A stretch of 64,000 bases of DNA from Purpureocillium takamizusanense (lineage: Eukaryota; Ascomycota; Sordariomycetes; Hypocreales; Ophiocordycipitaceae), in assembly GCF_022605165.1 (NCBI RefSeq), contig NC_063078.1:868001-932000 (forward strand), given 5' to 3'. How positions within the stretch are numbered: position 1 is the stretch's first letter; every line of letters starts with the position of its first letter. Below the pieces are notes generated by a model that was not told the origin of the DNA, did no database searches, and was given only the letters and a program-made list of their open reading frames with translations. The position numbers and the translations under genes are program-made. Below are positions 35,230 through 44,890 of the stretch, piece by piece.

Positions 35230-37277
35230 TCACTCGTTGTCATGGGTATTCGTGTCATTTTCGCCGCCATTCCTCGCCTCTCCCTGGGCATCATCGTCGT
35301 CAGGCGCCGCAGCCGCTGTCGCCGCAGCTGCCTGGGCCGCGGCAGCCGCCTCAGCCTCCCGCTGGCGATTCTCCTCGGCCCTCGCCTCGGCCTCCAGGTT
35401 GGCAATGTGCCGCTCTGCAACTCCGGGCGCAATGCTTGCCAGGAACAGCAGGCCCGCTCGCTCCAGTCGTCGCACTTGCCCTGTAAGCCAGCCTTCGCGC
35501 CCCCGTCTGTCGGCCACCAGCCGCGCGGCCATCTGCTCCGGATTCGGTTCTCTGTCATCCCCGCGCTGGATCCGCTGCACGCCACGTGGATGCTCAAGAG
35601 CCGGTAGAATGTTCTCGATATGTCTGCCAATCGGCCGCCAAGCGTTCTCGGCCACACCGTTGAGAAGCCCAGTGCTCAAAACGAATGCAAAGACGGCCAT
35701 ACAGATGATGGTCAACCACCTTGACCAGCTTGAGTCTGGCGATGTGAAGAACCATACGAAGAGACCGAGCCGGAATATGAGCCACATGTGAGGCCAAAGC
35801 TGAAGAAGAAGGGGAGGGAGACCGGCTGCGGGAGGATTTCCTGGATGCACAGGCTGGAGGGGCTGCTGAACATTCGCGGGAGCTGGAGGTTCCGGATGAG
35901 GATTGTGCCCCCGATCTTGGGTTTGGTTTTGAGCGAGGTTGAGTTGCTGGGCTCCGGATGCTGCGTTGACAGGCCCTCTAACCCCCGACAGATATGGCCA
36001 ACTCTGCTGTGACCTGAGCCGAGGCGTAAAGTATGTCTCTGAAGTGGAGGGGTTGAATAGGATAGCTCGTGGACCCTCAGGCGACATGAGAATGTAGACT
36101 TGAGAACCAGAGCTTGCCCGGACGTTGGCACTCCCAGAGCTGTTGGCCGCGTTCACGCCAGAGCCATCCGCTGAGGCCCAGGCGCGTGCTGCCTCTGCCC
36201 ACCTTGCCTCGTGATCTGGGGTGATCCGGCCATTGCTAGCGACTGCGGAACCATACCCAAAGGCTGGAGTCGTCACGCCGGGCTGGAAAAACTGTCGATT
36301 GTGTAGCGTGTGTAGCGACGTCCCTGACGCAGTACGATGCAAGGCATGTGCCATATCGGTTGGGGCCCGGTTGTCACCTTGGCTTCGGAAAATGCCCTGC
36401 GGATCGGCAGAAGGCTGCCCGGCATAGACTCGCGCCGCAACTTCGTTTTGTAGAGCCAGATATGCGTTCGGGCTGGCTCTCCCGCTAGCGGATTCCTGAC
36501 CTGAGGCGGTGCCATTGGGGGTACCCTGGTCGCCAATGCCCCTCATGCCCATCTGAGCTCTTCCACGCTGGTTTTGGCTTACCCGAGCCCTGAACATAGC
36601 TTCCCGCTGGAGGTGGGCATCTCGCTGTACTTGCGTCAACCAATTGGTCATGTTTTGGTGTTGATGTTGAAAGGCCGCGGCTTGTTCGTGCGTGTACTGC
36701 GGCGGGACATTGTAAGCGTGTGGCGGCGCTGGTGATGGCCCGCGATGCCCCTGTAGCGGTATGGCGGAATGCGAGACTTGTATCCTGGGCAAGCCATCCG
36801 GTCCTACTTGGGGAGACTGCGAGCGAGGCCTTGAACTTGAAGCCCTGGCCGCATTTGGGGGCGTCGGCGTATGCGTGTCTGTGGTTTCTCGTATGACGAG
36901 GTGAATCGTCTGTCGGTCGGGCGTTCGAAGCTGGAGGACAGACACGGATTAGCTAAATCAAAGCAGAAGGGGGAGTGGCTAGCGAGTCAATGACGAGAAT
37001 TACTCACAACATCAGCACCGAAAATGTCGAGCAAGCTTTCCGAATCACGGAGGAGGGCTCGTCCGCGGTGAATCAGGCGCTGGTTTTCGTCTGCGGGCCG
37101 GAGAGGAAGGGCATCTCGAATACGATGCTTTAATTGCTTGATGGTGGTCGTGGAGGGGAGGTCGGGAAAGAGCAGCGGGCGATTCACGCCGACTGACGGC
37201 GATACGACCTGGAGGTTGACGACGAGCTGTTCGGGCGGCGTGAGGCCGGCGTTGATAGCTATGGGCGCGCTCGTCAT
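35230..37277 (-). CDS. ubiquitin-like-domain membrane protein, HERP/Usa1-like
   Basis: Two exons (37008-37277 and 35230-36930, 77-bp intron) encode 656 residues. The N-terminus is a ubiquitin-like fold: a beta strand (EQLVVNLQVVSPS), TTIKQLKHRIRDALPLRP, then DENQRLIHRGRALLRDSESLLDIFGAD and, after the intron, RQTIHLVIRE. A long Gln/Pro/Ser/Ala-rich disordered middle follows. Two adjacent hydrophobic helices near residues 470-525 (WPHMWLIFRLGLFVWFF and WLTIICMAVFAFVLSTGLL) are followed by a cytosolic Glu/Ala-rich tail with an acidic end. This order (UBL, linker, paired membrane helices) is that of HERPUD1 and yeast Usa1, scaffold subunits of the Hrd1 ER-degradation ligase; that role is inferred. 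The first true ATG is at 37277; an in-frame GTG lies just upstream. Confidence 0.82.
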
Positions 37278-38534
37278 CTTGTGCGACTGACTGACCGGCA
37301 CGCCACCCGGACCGAGCAGGATTCGAGGGGATGTCGACGAGCGATAGCAGGGTGATGTGTTGTTCTAAGGAGCCGCGTGCGGACACTGCTGGTAATAAGA
37401 CGTGTCCGTACAGATCATGTCAGACACGCAGACTGCGGAAGGCTGCCGTCTGGCAGGAGATGCACGAGGCGACGGCGTTGGAGAAGGGCCAGGCAGAAAC
37501 AATGAGAGCGCAGGGTCACAGAGCTTGTGCGACCTCGGAACACTAATAGAAACAAGAATATACAGAAGAGAGAAACGTGCCGGATCAGCGCATCGTCGGA
37601 AGCGGAGTCTAGACTAGACGCGAGACGTGCAAGAAGAAGACCGGTGGCATCTCAAACGGGTGCGTTACGTTGTTCTTCCACGGTGGCAGGATGATGAGGT
37701 ACGTAGGTACTTGTTCAAGGTACCCAAGGTACTTCCGTCAATGCAGTGCAGCCGCACGAGTGACTGCCCGAGGTGCAGCCCAGGGCGGTGGCTGCCTGGG
37801 CCGCCTAAAAGGTAAGGCGGGTAGGTACTTGGTACCTTACTGATTCGGGGCTTGACCCCAGATGGACGGCGGGAAGCTACCTGGGCTTTCAGCGGTATTT
37901 GGCAGGTAGGGTACTTGCCCAAGGGGGGTCTTGGAGGGTCCGTCTCGGGAGATTACCTCCAGTATGGACGCCTGGCACTTGGGGCGACTTCGGCAGGCAC
38001 GCGACTCTGGGACGCGCCGCCTTCAACTGCAGAGATAAGGGTGCGTCGCCTTTTTCAGCGCGGTCTCGCGGATGGAAAATTAGAGCATTGTTGGAGGAAC
38101 CACGATGCGCCTTGCCATTTGAAGCGCACGGCGTGGCCGGTGACAGCCGCCCATTATATTACGTATGTGCTACAGAGGTTAGGAACAAATAATGCTCTCA
38201 CGTGTATCATCATCCAGTGGTGGTTACCCTATGAGGCATCTTGTTCTGCTGAAGGGAACCACCTGGGCAGTCAGGGCGGATCCATACTTTTGCCGGCGCC
38301 GACCACCTGTTTTCCACGGGCTAATAAAGCTGCACCTCAGCTGTAAGTAGGTATGTTGTACTTCGTACGTCAGCGACACCTCAGTGGACCAACAATGGGC
38401 CCTCCGCCCAGGCAGGCCTCGCAACATCTTCCATCACCCTCAACCGGGCGAGCCATGGCCAGTGCATCTGACCCTTAGAACTCCATAACTGCACCACGAA
38501 ATCTTGATCGGAGCGAGTTGAGTCTCTGCTCACA
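37278..38534. other. divergent promoter region between the ubiquitin-domain gene and PSD1
   Basis: No gene is visible. The middle (37690-37850) is dense in GGTAC/GTACC units, and a GTACTTCGTACGT motif lies at 38358-38370, about 165 bp upstream of the PSD1 start. Confidence 0.6.
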
Positions 38535-40202
38535 ATGGCCGCTACGCTGGGGCTGGGCCCTCGCCCGTTCGTGCACGGCCACGCGCTGGCAAGTCTCAAC
38601 GGCCGCTTCGTCAAGTCCGCGCCTCGACATGCGACGCCTCTCCTCGCCCACGCACGATGCCCTGGCCGTGCGCCTTGCGCCGCGCGCAACTTCTCCTCCC
38701 GCCCTGGCAAGCGACCGCGCTTCTCCCAGCGCCTAAGCGAAGCCCTCCGCAACAGCAAGATCCAATGGTACCAAATCCCCGTCGGGCTGGGCATTGGTTT
38801 TCTCGGCCTGTTGCAGTTCTACAAGGTCTCCGCCCGGGAGCAGGAGAAGAGACGTGCGGAGCAAGAGGGCGAAGTTCCCGGCGGGCAGCCCAAGCCGCGC
38901 CCGCGGGTGCGTCCGGAGGGTCCATGGCAGGTTCAAGTCATGTCAACTTTGCCTCTGAAAGCCATCTCGCGGTTGTGGGGCAAGTTTAACGAGCTCACAA
39001 TCCCATACTATCTGCGCGTGCCTGGCTTCAAGCTCTACTCCTTCATATTCGGCGTCAAGTAAGTTCCAAGGCGTCTCCGGGAGTACACTGGACTAAGTCA
39101 CTGACAATGACGCAGCCTCGACGAAGTGGCCGAACCCGACCTCCACGTATACCCCAATTTGGCCGCATTCTTCTATCGAACCCTCAAACCCGGCGTTCGC
39201 CCGCTTGATCCTGACACCAATGCGCTAGTATCTCCTGCTGACGGCAAAATCCTTCAATATGGCCGGATTGAAGGCGGTGATATCGAGCAGGTCAAGGGCA
39301 TGACGTACAGCATTGATGCGCTGCTCGGGAAGAATACACCGACTTCCAGTATTCGAAGTGGCTCCTCTGGCCACAGCCAGCTCGAGCCGAGCCATCGCGA
39401 GCGCCACGGTGACGAAGAGATTATCAAACAAGAGGAGGAGTTTGCCAAGGTCAATGGCATTTCGTACACGCTGCCTGATCTGTTGTCCGGCCCGAGCCAC
39501 GGTAAAGCGGATCATGCCGCAACGGACGAGTCGACCGAGGTTTCGCAGCGCGCAGTCTCTGAAGTTCGCGCCGAGCTAGCCCTGGGGGAGAAGCCGTGGT
39601 ATGATATTCTCTCCGAGGACAAGGCCAGCGCCCTGTACTACGCCGTCATTTACCTGGCTCCGGGCGATTACCACCGCTTCCACTCTCCAACCAACTGGGT
39701 CGTGGAGCGGAGACGACACTTTGCCGGGGAACTGTACAGCGTTTCCCCATATCTACAGCGGACGCTGCCCGGTCTGTTCACTTTGAACGAACGCGTTGTG
39801 TTGCTTGGCCGCTGGCGGTATGGCTTCTTCAGTTATATACCTGTCGGCGCCACCAACGTTGGCTCTATCAAGGTCAACTTTGACCGCGAGCTACGCACCA
39901 ACAGCCTGACGACAGACACAGCGGCCGACCACGCCGCCGACGAGGCAGCGAAGCGCGGCGAGCCGTACCTTGGGTTTTCAGAAGCTACGTACGAGGGGGC
40001 CAGCACGGTCCTGCATGGCCACGCGCTGAGGAGAGGTGACGAGATGGGAGGGTTCCAGCTCGGCAGCACCATTGTCCTCGTTTTTGAGGCACCACGGGAG
40101 AGGCACGAAGAGCACAAACCGGTGTCGGGGTGGGAGTGGTGTGTTGAGAAAGGACAAAAGATACGTATGGGCCAGGCACTGGGACGTATCTTGCCGGAAT
40201 AG
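38535..40202 (+). CDS. PSD1: mitochondrial phosphatidylserine decarboxylase, type I
   Basis: Converts phosphatidylserine to phosphatidylethanolamine at the mitochondrial inner membrane. Exons 38535-39058 and 39116-40202 (57-bp intron) give 536 residues. The N-terminus is Arg/Ala/Ser-rich without acidic residues, as a mitochondrial presequence, and is followed by one hydrophobic helix (WYQIPVGLGIGFLGLLQFY). The conserved core includes YPNLAAFFYRTLKPGVRP, ALVSPADGKIL, the histidine block APGDYHRFHSP, and the self-cleavage motif LGST at residues 490-493, where the serine becomes the pyruvoyl cofactor of the alpha subunit. The insert between GKNTP and LPDLLSG is Ser/Glu-rich, as in other fungal enzymes. 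All catalytic elements are intact. It ends 379 bp from the convergent nitroreductase gene. Confidence 0.97.
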
Positions 40203-40581
40203 CGTCCGCGGCACGGGGTACGGCTCTGGGCGCGAAGGAAGAGGTGGGACTTGCATCACGTCTTGGCGAGATGGGCCGGGCATTGTACATGTATTATATC
40301 CAACTCGTTTGTCACGATCCCTACCCGTTGGGTCGATGTCGGGGTGTCGACCAACCCTTGGAAATGGACTGGTCGTCTTCATCATGACGCACTTGAACGA
40401 ACGAAGAACGCATATGAACAGTAGTTGATCATTCAAACGTATATATTATCCATGTGAGTCGCTGAAATCATATGCCCATCGTACCCCGTGATGAAGAAAC
40501 TCCGGCGTAAATGCGTCTAGCATGTCGCTGATCTAGCCCTCCACACCCAACAGCGTGTTCCTGGTCGGCGCGGCCGGCGTC
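40203..40581. other. convergent 3' intergenic region of PSD1 and the nitroreductase gene
   Basis: A short tail-to-tail spacer. I see nothing in it beyond the untranslated ends. Confidence 0.6.
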
Positions 40582-41202
40582 TTAAGCACCGAAAACCTTG
40601 ACACGCTCCTCAACAGGCTGGAACGTCTTCTCGCCGGGCTCGCTGACCTTGCCGCCAAAGACGAGCTGGGCGTTGAGCTTCCAGGTCTCGGGGAGGCCCC
40701 AGGTGGAGGCGACCTTTTGGTCGATGAGGGGGCTGTAGTGCTGCAGGTTGGCGCCGAGGCCCTCGAGCTCGAGGGCGGTCCAGAGCAGCCACTGCTGCAT
40801 GGCGTTGCTCTGGGCGGCCCAGGGGGGGAAGCGGTCGGCGTAGACGGAGAACTTGGCCTGCATGCTGCGGACGACGTCCTCGTCGTCGAAGAAGAGGATG
40901 GTGCCGGCGGCGCCCTTGAACATGGCCATCTTGTCGCCGGTGGGCTTCCAGTTGGCCTCGGGGACGATGTCGCGGAGGATGGCGGCGGTCATGTCCCACA
41001 GCTTGTCGTGCTCGGCGCCGAGGAGGACGACGGCGCGGGTGGTCTGGGAGTTGAAGGACGAGGGCGTGTGCAGCGTCGCCTCGTTGACGAGCTCCTGGAT
41101 GCGGCTCGGGGAGATGGTGAGCTGCTTGGTCAGGGGGTAGTGGCTGCGGCGCGCCTTGGCCAGCTGGAAGAGGGTGTCGGCGGTGTGCTTGACGGCAGAC
41201 AT
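40582..41202 (-). CDS. nitroreductase-family protein (Frm2/Hbn1-like)
   Basis: A single-exon, 206-residue protein of the FMN-dependent nitroreductase family, the small fungal type related to yeast Frm2 and Hbn1, linked there to lipid signalling and redox stress. The start MSAVKHTADTLFQLAKARRSHYPL carries the paired Arg and Ser that bind the FMN phosphate. Next come the SPSRIQELVNEATLHTPSSFNSQTTRAVVL block typical of the subgroup, a FFDDED segment, and WAAQSNAMQQWLLWTALELEGLGANLQHY, which forms the dimer/flavin face. The frame remains open 5' of this ATG, but that part is low-complexity (poly Arg-Glu from a GA repeat) and looks untranslated. A TATAA box lies about 160 bp upstream on the coding strand. 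Confidence 0.92.
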   Translation of the reverse strand: MSAVKHTADTLFQLAKARRSHYPLTKQLTISPSRIQELVNEATLHTPSSFNSQTTRAVVLLGAEHDKLWDMTAAILRDIVPEANWKPTGDKMAMFKGAAGTILFFDDEDVVRSMQAKFSVYADRFPPWAAQSNAMQQWLLWTALELEGLGANLQHYSPLIDQKVASTWGLPETWKLNAQLVFGGKVSEPGEKTFQPVEERVKVFGA

Positions 41203-41284
41203 TGTGCGGGTTGTTTGTTCGAGGTTTCTTGGGCCTTGTGCGTGGGAGATGGTTTGGCTGGTTTTACAGAGATCCGGGGAGCTT

Positions 41285-41308
41285 TCTCTCTCTCTCTCTC
41301 TCTCTCTC
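41285..41308. repeat. (TC)12 microsatellite in the nitroreductase 5' region
   Basis: A perfect TC run (GA on the gene's sense strand), 83-106 bp upstream of the start codon, between the TATA-like box and the ATG. Confidence 0.9.
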
Positions 41309-41359
41309 GCGTCGTTTTTGTAGAGTGAAGAGGGCGAGGGGCCTTGAGGAGGGGCTGGC

Positions 41360-41364
41360 TTATA
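41360..41364 (-). promoter_or_regulatory. TATA-like box of the nitroreductase gene
   Basis: TATAA on the minus strand (within CTTATAAGCC), 158 bp upstream of the ATG at 41202. The distance is compatible with a fungal core promoter. It is assigned by sequence and position only. Confidence 0.4.
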
Positions 41365-42011
41365 AGAGAGCCGATGGCCAACAAAGTGTTGTTGGTTGAG
41401 CCTTCGATATATCGTAGTAGTAGTAGAGGGTACGAAGTAAGGGAGGGGGGAAGATGTAATGTTGGTTGTTGCTCCGGGTTGCTGTTCTGCAAAACGACAA
41501 TTCACATCTAGGACGAGAGACGGGAGACAGACAGCTTGTTAAATACCAATTTGCACGACCCAAGATCTTCAAAAAGTCAATCTACTACTATCGCGCTTGG
41601 AGGGCGGGTAGGTAGGTACTGTAGGTAGGCTGGTCCCACAGAATGGCACGCTGCGGGACCTGAATAGGCATGCGACGAGGAGGAACCTAATTTTTTCTCT
41701 TCTTTTCCTTTCTTCTTAGCCGATGATGCTACGATGAGCAAGCCCGCCTAGACGCGAATTACTCAGTCCACATGGGGAATCGGGGGACCGCCCGACTCGC
41801 ATCGTCGTCCCTCGTCCTCGCTGGACGGGAATAAAATGCCGTGTCCGACGGCGACGCCTGCCGGAGTGGGGGGGGGGGGCAGGGCCGGTCAATGACGGAA
41901 TAGTGGGCGGAAATGTTTTGAGCGGAGCGGGACCGGGGGTGGGGGGCCTCTTTCGCAGTGACCGGGACGCCTGCTGATTGATGCTGAGAAAAGCGACAAA
42001 AACCCGTTCCT

Positions 42012-42300
42012 TTGGGGTTCCGGGCGGGGCACGTGGCGGGCGAGCGACCGCTTTGGGGCAGTTTGTCAGCAGCGCACCAACCCGGCTTTCTCTGCCGACT
42101 GGGTCGTTCCGTGGATCTGTGTGTGCCAGGGCGCACACGGGCAGCAGAGGGGAGGTCATTCATCAGCGATGCTTCAGCTGGGGCCGGCCGGCCGCCCGAA
42201 CACCCCACGGACTTTCTGGCGCCTTTGTCATAGCCGCGCGGGATGGCATGGCGCGCGCGCGCATGCCGTGGCGTGAAAATATAGGCGGGCGGGGGCCTTG
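42012..42300. other. GC-rich noncoding stretch with alternating purine-pyrimidine GC run
   Basis: A high-GC segment containing a short alternating GCGCGCGCGC tract near 42250-42262, capable in principle of Z-form DNA. No coding signal was found. Confidence 0.35.
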
Positions 42301-42870
42301 GCGACGCTTCTCCCCCACGGCCCGAGAGATACCTATGTACAGTAGTTACTGTATAGTAGTACAGTATAGTAAGAAATTACATTTCTTACGTCGCGCAACA
42401 TGCAGACTACATGGGTGCACAGTCTTTTGCACTTGCCTCCCCCATGCTCTGCGAATGCGAAGGCCGTTATTTGCGAATGCGAGCGAGCACTCACAATCAC
42501 CCGGTGACATGGCGCACGCGGGGGGAACACGCCGTGTGTAAAGCAAGCCATCAGGCGAACCGGGGGGCTCCAAGCCCACATGCAATGGCATTAGGTATGG
42601 GACGGACGGACTCCCCGCCGGCTCGCTCAGCTGCTGCATGCCACACGCGGGCTTGCCCTCGTTTCGGGTCGCGATGGTGCCCATGTCAACCTGCTGGCCT
42701 GGCTCTGACTGAGCCCGGGGACGGATATACGTGCGTGCTTTCGTAGTATCTCTGATGCTGCCCAAGTCGATCCAGCGGCGATGGGCATATATCACCGTTT
42801 CGCGCGCACCCACCCTTTGTAAAGTTGACAGCATCTGATGTGCCAGAGATCAAGGCTCTAGTACTGAAGC

Positions 42871-42904
42871 TTGACCATGAATCCCGGTTGACCATGAAGC
42901 CCGG
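42871..42904. repeat. 17-bp direct tandem duplication with one mismatch
   Basis: TTGACCATGAATCCCGG is followed immediately by TTGACCATGAAGCCCGG. The single difference (T to G) suggests a fairly recent local duplication in noncoding DNA. Confidence 0.85.
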
Positions 42905-44890
42905 TCTTGATTCGTGGCAAGCCACATGTTGGTCCCTCGCCTGTCTTGTGTACTTGGTAAATGCATCCCGCTCGGTCCGCCGAGGTTATTGTTCCTGGAC
43001 CAGGGGCGGGGGGTTGATTTATAGCCTGTGCTCTATGCTTCACGCTCGGCCATCTGGAGAGATCCCTTCTTTGTATCTACATCTGAACGAGAGGGCATCT
43101 AGGGATCGCTGCCGCCCGGCCCGCCCTTCATGTCCTGTTGAGACGGGGCGAGGACGCGGCAGAGTGGGATGGGCAGCTTGCCGTCAGCCAACAACGTCCA
43201 CGCGAAGCAGTTCGAAAAAAGCCTGCGCGTGCACCGTGTACGTCGAAGTTGAATTGGTGACATAGGCGTACAGTACGGTATTGTACAGTATCGTTCATGT
43301 GCAGAGTAGCTGCTGTTTGTCAGGACTCTGTGCTTACCACAAGGTGGGAAAGAAGCGTCGCAGCCACTTTCCGCTCCCGCTTCCGCTTCCGAGCCGAGCG
43401 GGGGCCGCGGCGCCTCAAGCCTTTATCGGGACCGGGCGGCGTGAGCCCGGGGAGTTGGCGGTACGTGCTAACCCAGACAGAGCCGTTGGCAGCCCTCCAG
43501 GTTGAATGGGGGAAGAGTTCGCTCGCTTACCATACTCGTCAAACGTTCTTTAGTTCGTAGGAATAATAGCCACTCGTTGATACGCCGAAACAAGGATCCC
43601 ATCAGGAACAACAACTTAGGCTGTACTTGATATAAATGAACGCGGTCATTTGCTCACATCGACTCGTTCATAGTGAAGTTGACTGGCGGCTAAAGCACAA
43701 ATTATCTTCGAGTCATCTCAAGACCAGCCATCCAGGAGTACATCCGATTCATCCTAAAGAGCAACGACTGTATCGACAATAGAATGTCAACCACAGTATC
43801 TCCAGTGCAGGGTAAGATTGATGGAGCCCGAGCCCGCCTTGGTCCGCACGACGACAACACCGGCCGGTGCAAGGCCTTCTTCCTCCTCCCCACATCCCGC
43901 TTTTATAGGTCCCGCATTGTCACTCGCCAACAAACGCCCTCCCCCCTCTCTCTCGATTGGAAGCCGTGTTCCCTCCCGAGTCCAGCTGCTGGTGCAAGTC
44001 AGCCCCAAGCTGGGACACACACACGACAAATACACCACAGGCGCACATGGCACCTCCCCTGAGGTCTTCCCCCCAATGCCCCCCCTCCCCCGGGATTCAC
44101 CCCCTCGGAATGGCCCCGTCCGGCATCTTTTCGTGCTGGGAATAGACATGGTTGTTCCCCCGCCGCACCGCTGCAGGAGACGCCTCCCAGGGTCCCACAC
44201 CCCCTTCCCGGCGCCGCGATGATGAGGGGAGCCAGTGAAGCCTCGGGTCCGCACACCCAACCGCGCGTGCGCCGGCATACATATACGAAATGGTACGGGG
44301 ATCCCGGTTCAGGGACGTCATGGACCAGATGTTGACATCGGCCAAGGGACTCTGCTCCTGCATTAGGCGCCCTTTGCCACGTTGAACAATCACAGGCCCG
44401 TCCCATCCATGGCGGGCGTAGCGGCATCTGGCACCACTATGTCGTCAAGCATCGTTCCGCCAAAGTCGGGCACGCAAATGAACGTCAACCGGTGATATCT
44501 CGACAACTGCTGAGCATTTGCTATCGACTTGTTGCTCCTCCTTCTCTTCCTCCAACAATCCCCTCGCGTGTTGGGAAACAAAGGCGCGGTGCCTTGACGC
44601 CAGACATGTTCGCGGCTGCCCCCGCACACTCTCCGCGACGATAAAAGTCCGCCAGACGTTGCTGTACCATCCATTCGTCCAGAAATGGCAACCAATTGAC
44701 TCCGTACCCTGAAACTCCCGTAATGTCTTCGAGCCAATGCTTGCGCCCGTGTTTTCTAACATGCGTGATGTCTCTGTCCCAATACCATAACATGCCCAGC
44801 AGAATCGGCGTGCTGTGCCCCAGTGAAACCGCTGATACAACCTCCGAGGTGGAAGAATCCGTGATAAATGCTGTGCGGCGGGCAGCCGCA

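Larger units (their letters stand above)
41203..44890. other. 3.7-kb interval without a supported gene
   Basis: The first 250 bp are the promoter of the nitroreductase gene. A TACGAAGTA motif lies at 41431-41439. A 17-bp direct tandem duplication lies at 42871-42904. Remaining frames are short or mutually overlapping on both strands and show no family. Confidence 0.55.

Noticed and set aside
40555..41328. 257-codon plus-strand frame rich in Leu, Gly and Glu
   Set aside because: Exact antisense shadow of the nitroreductase gene.
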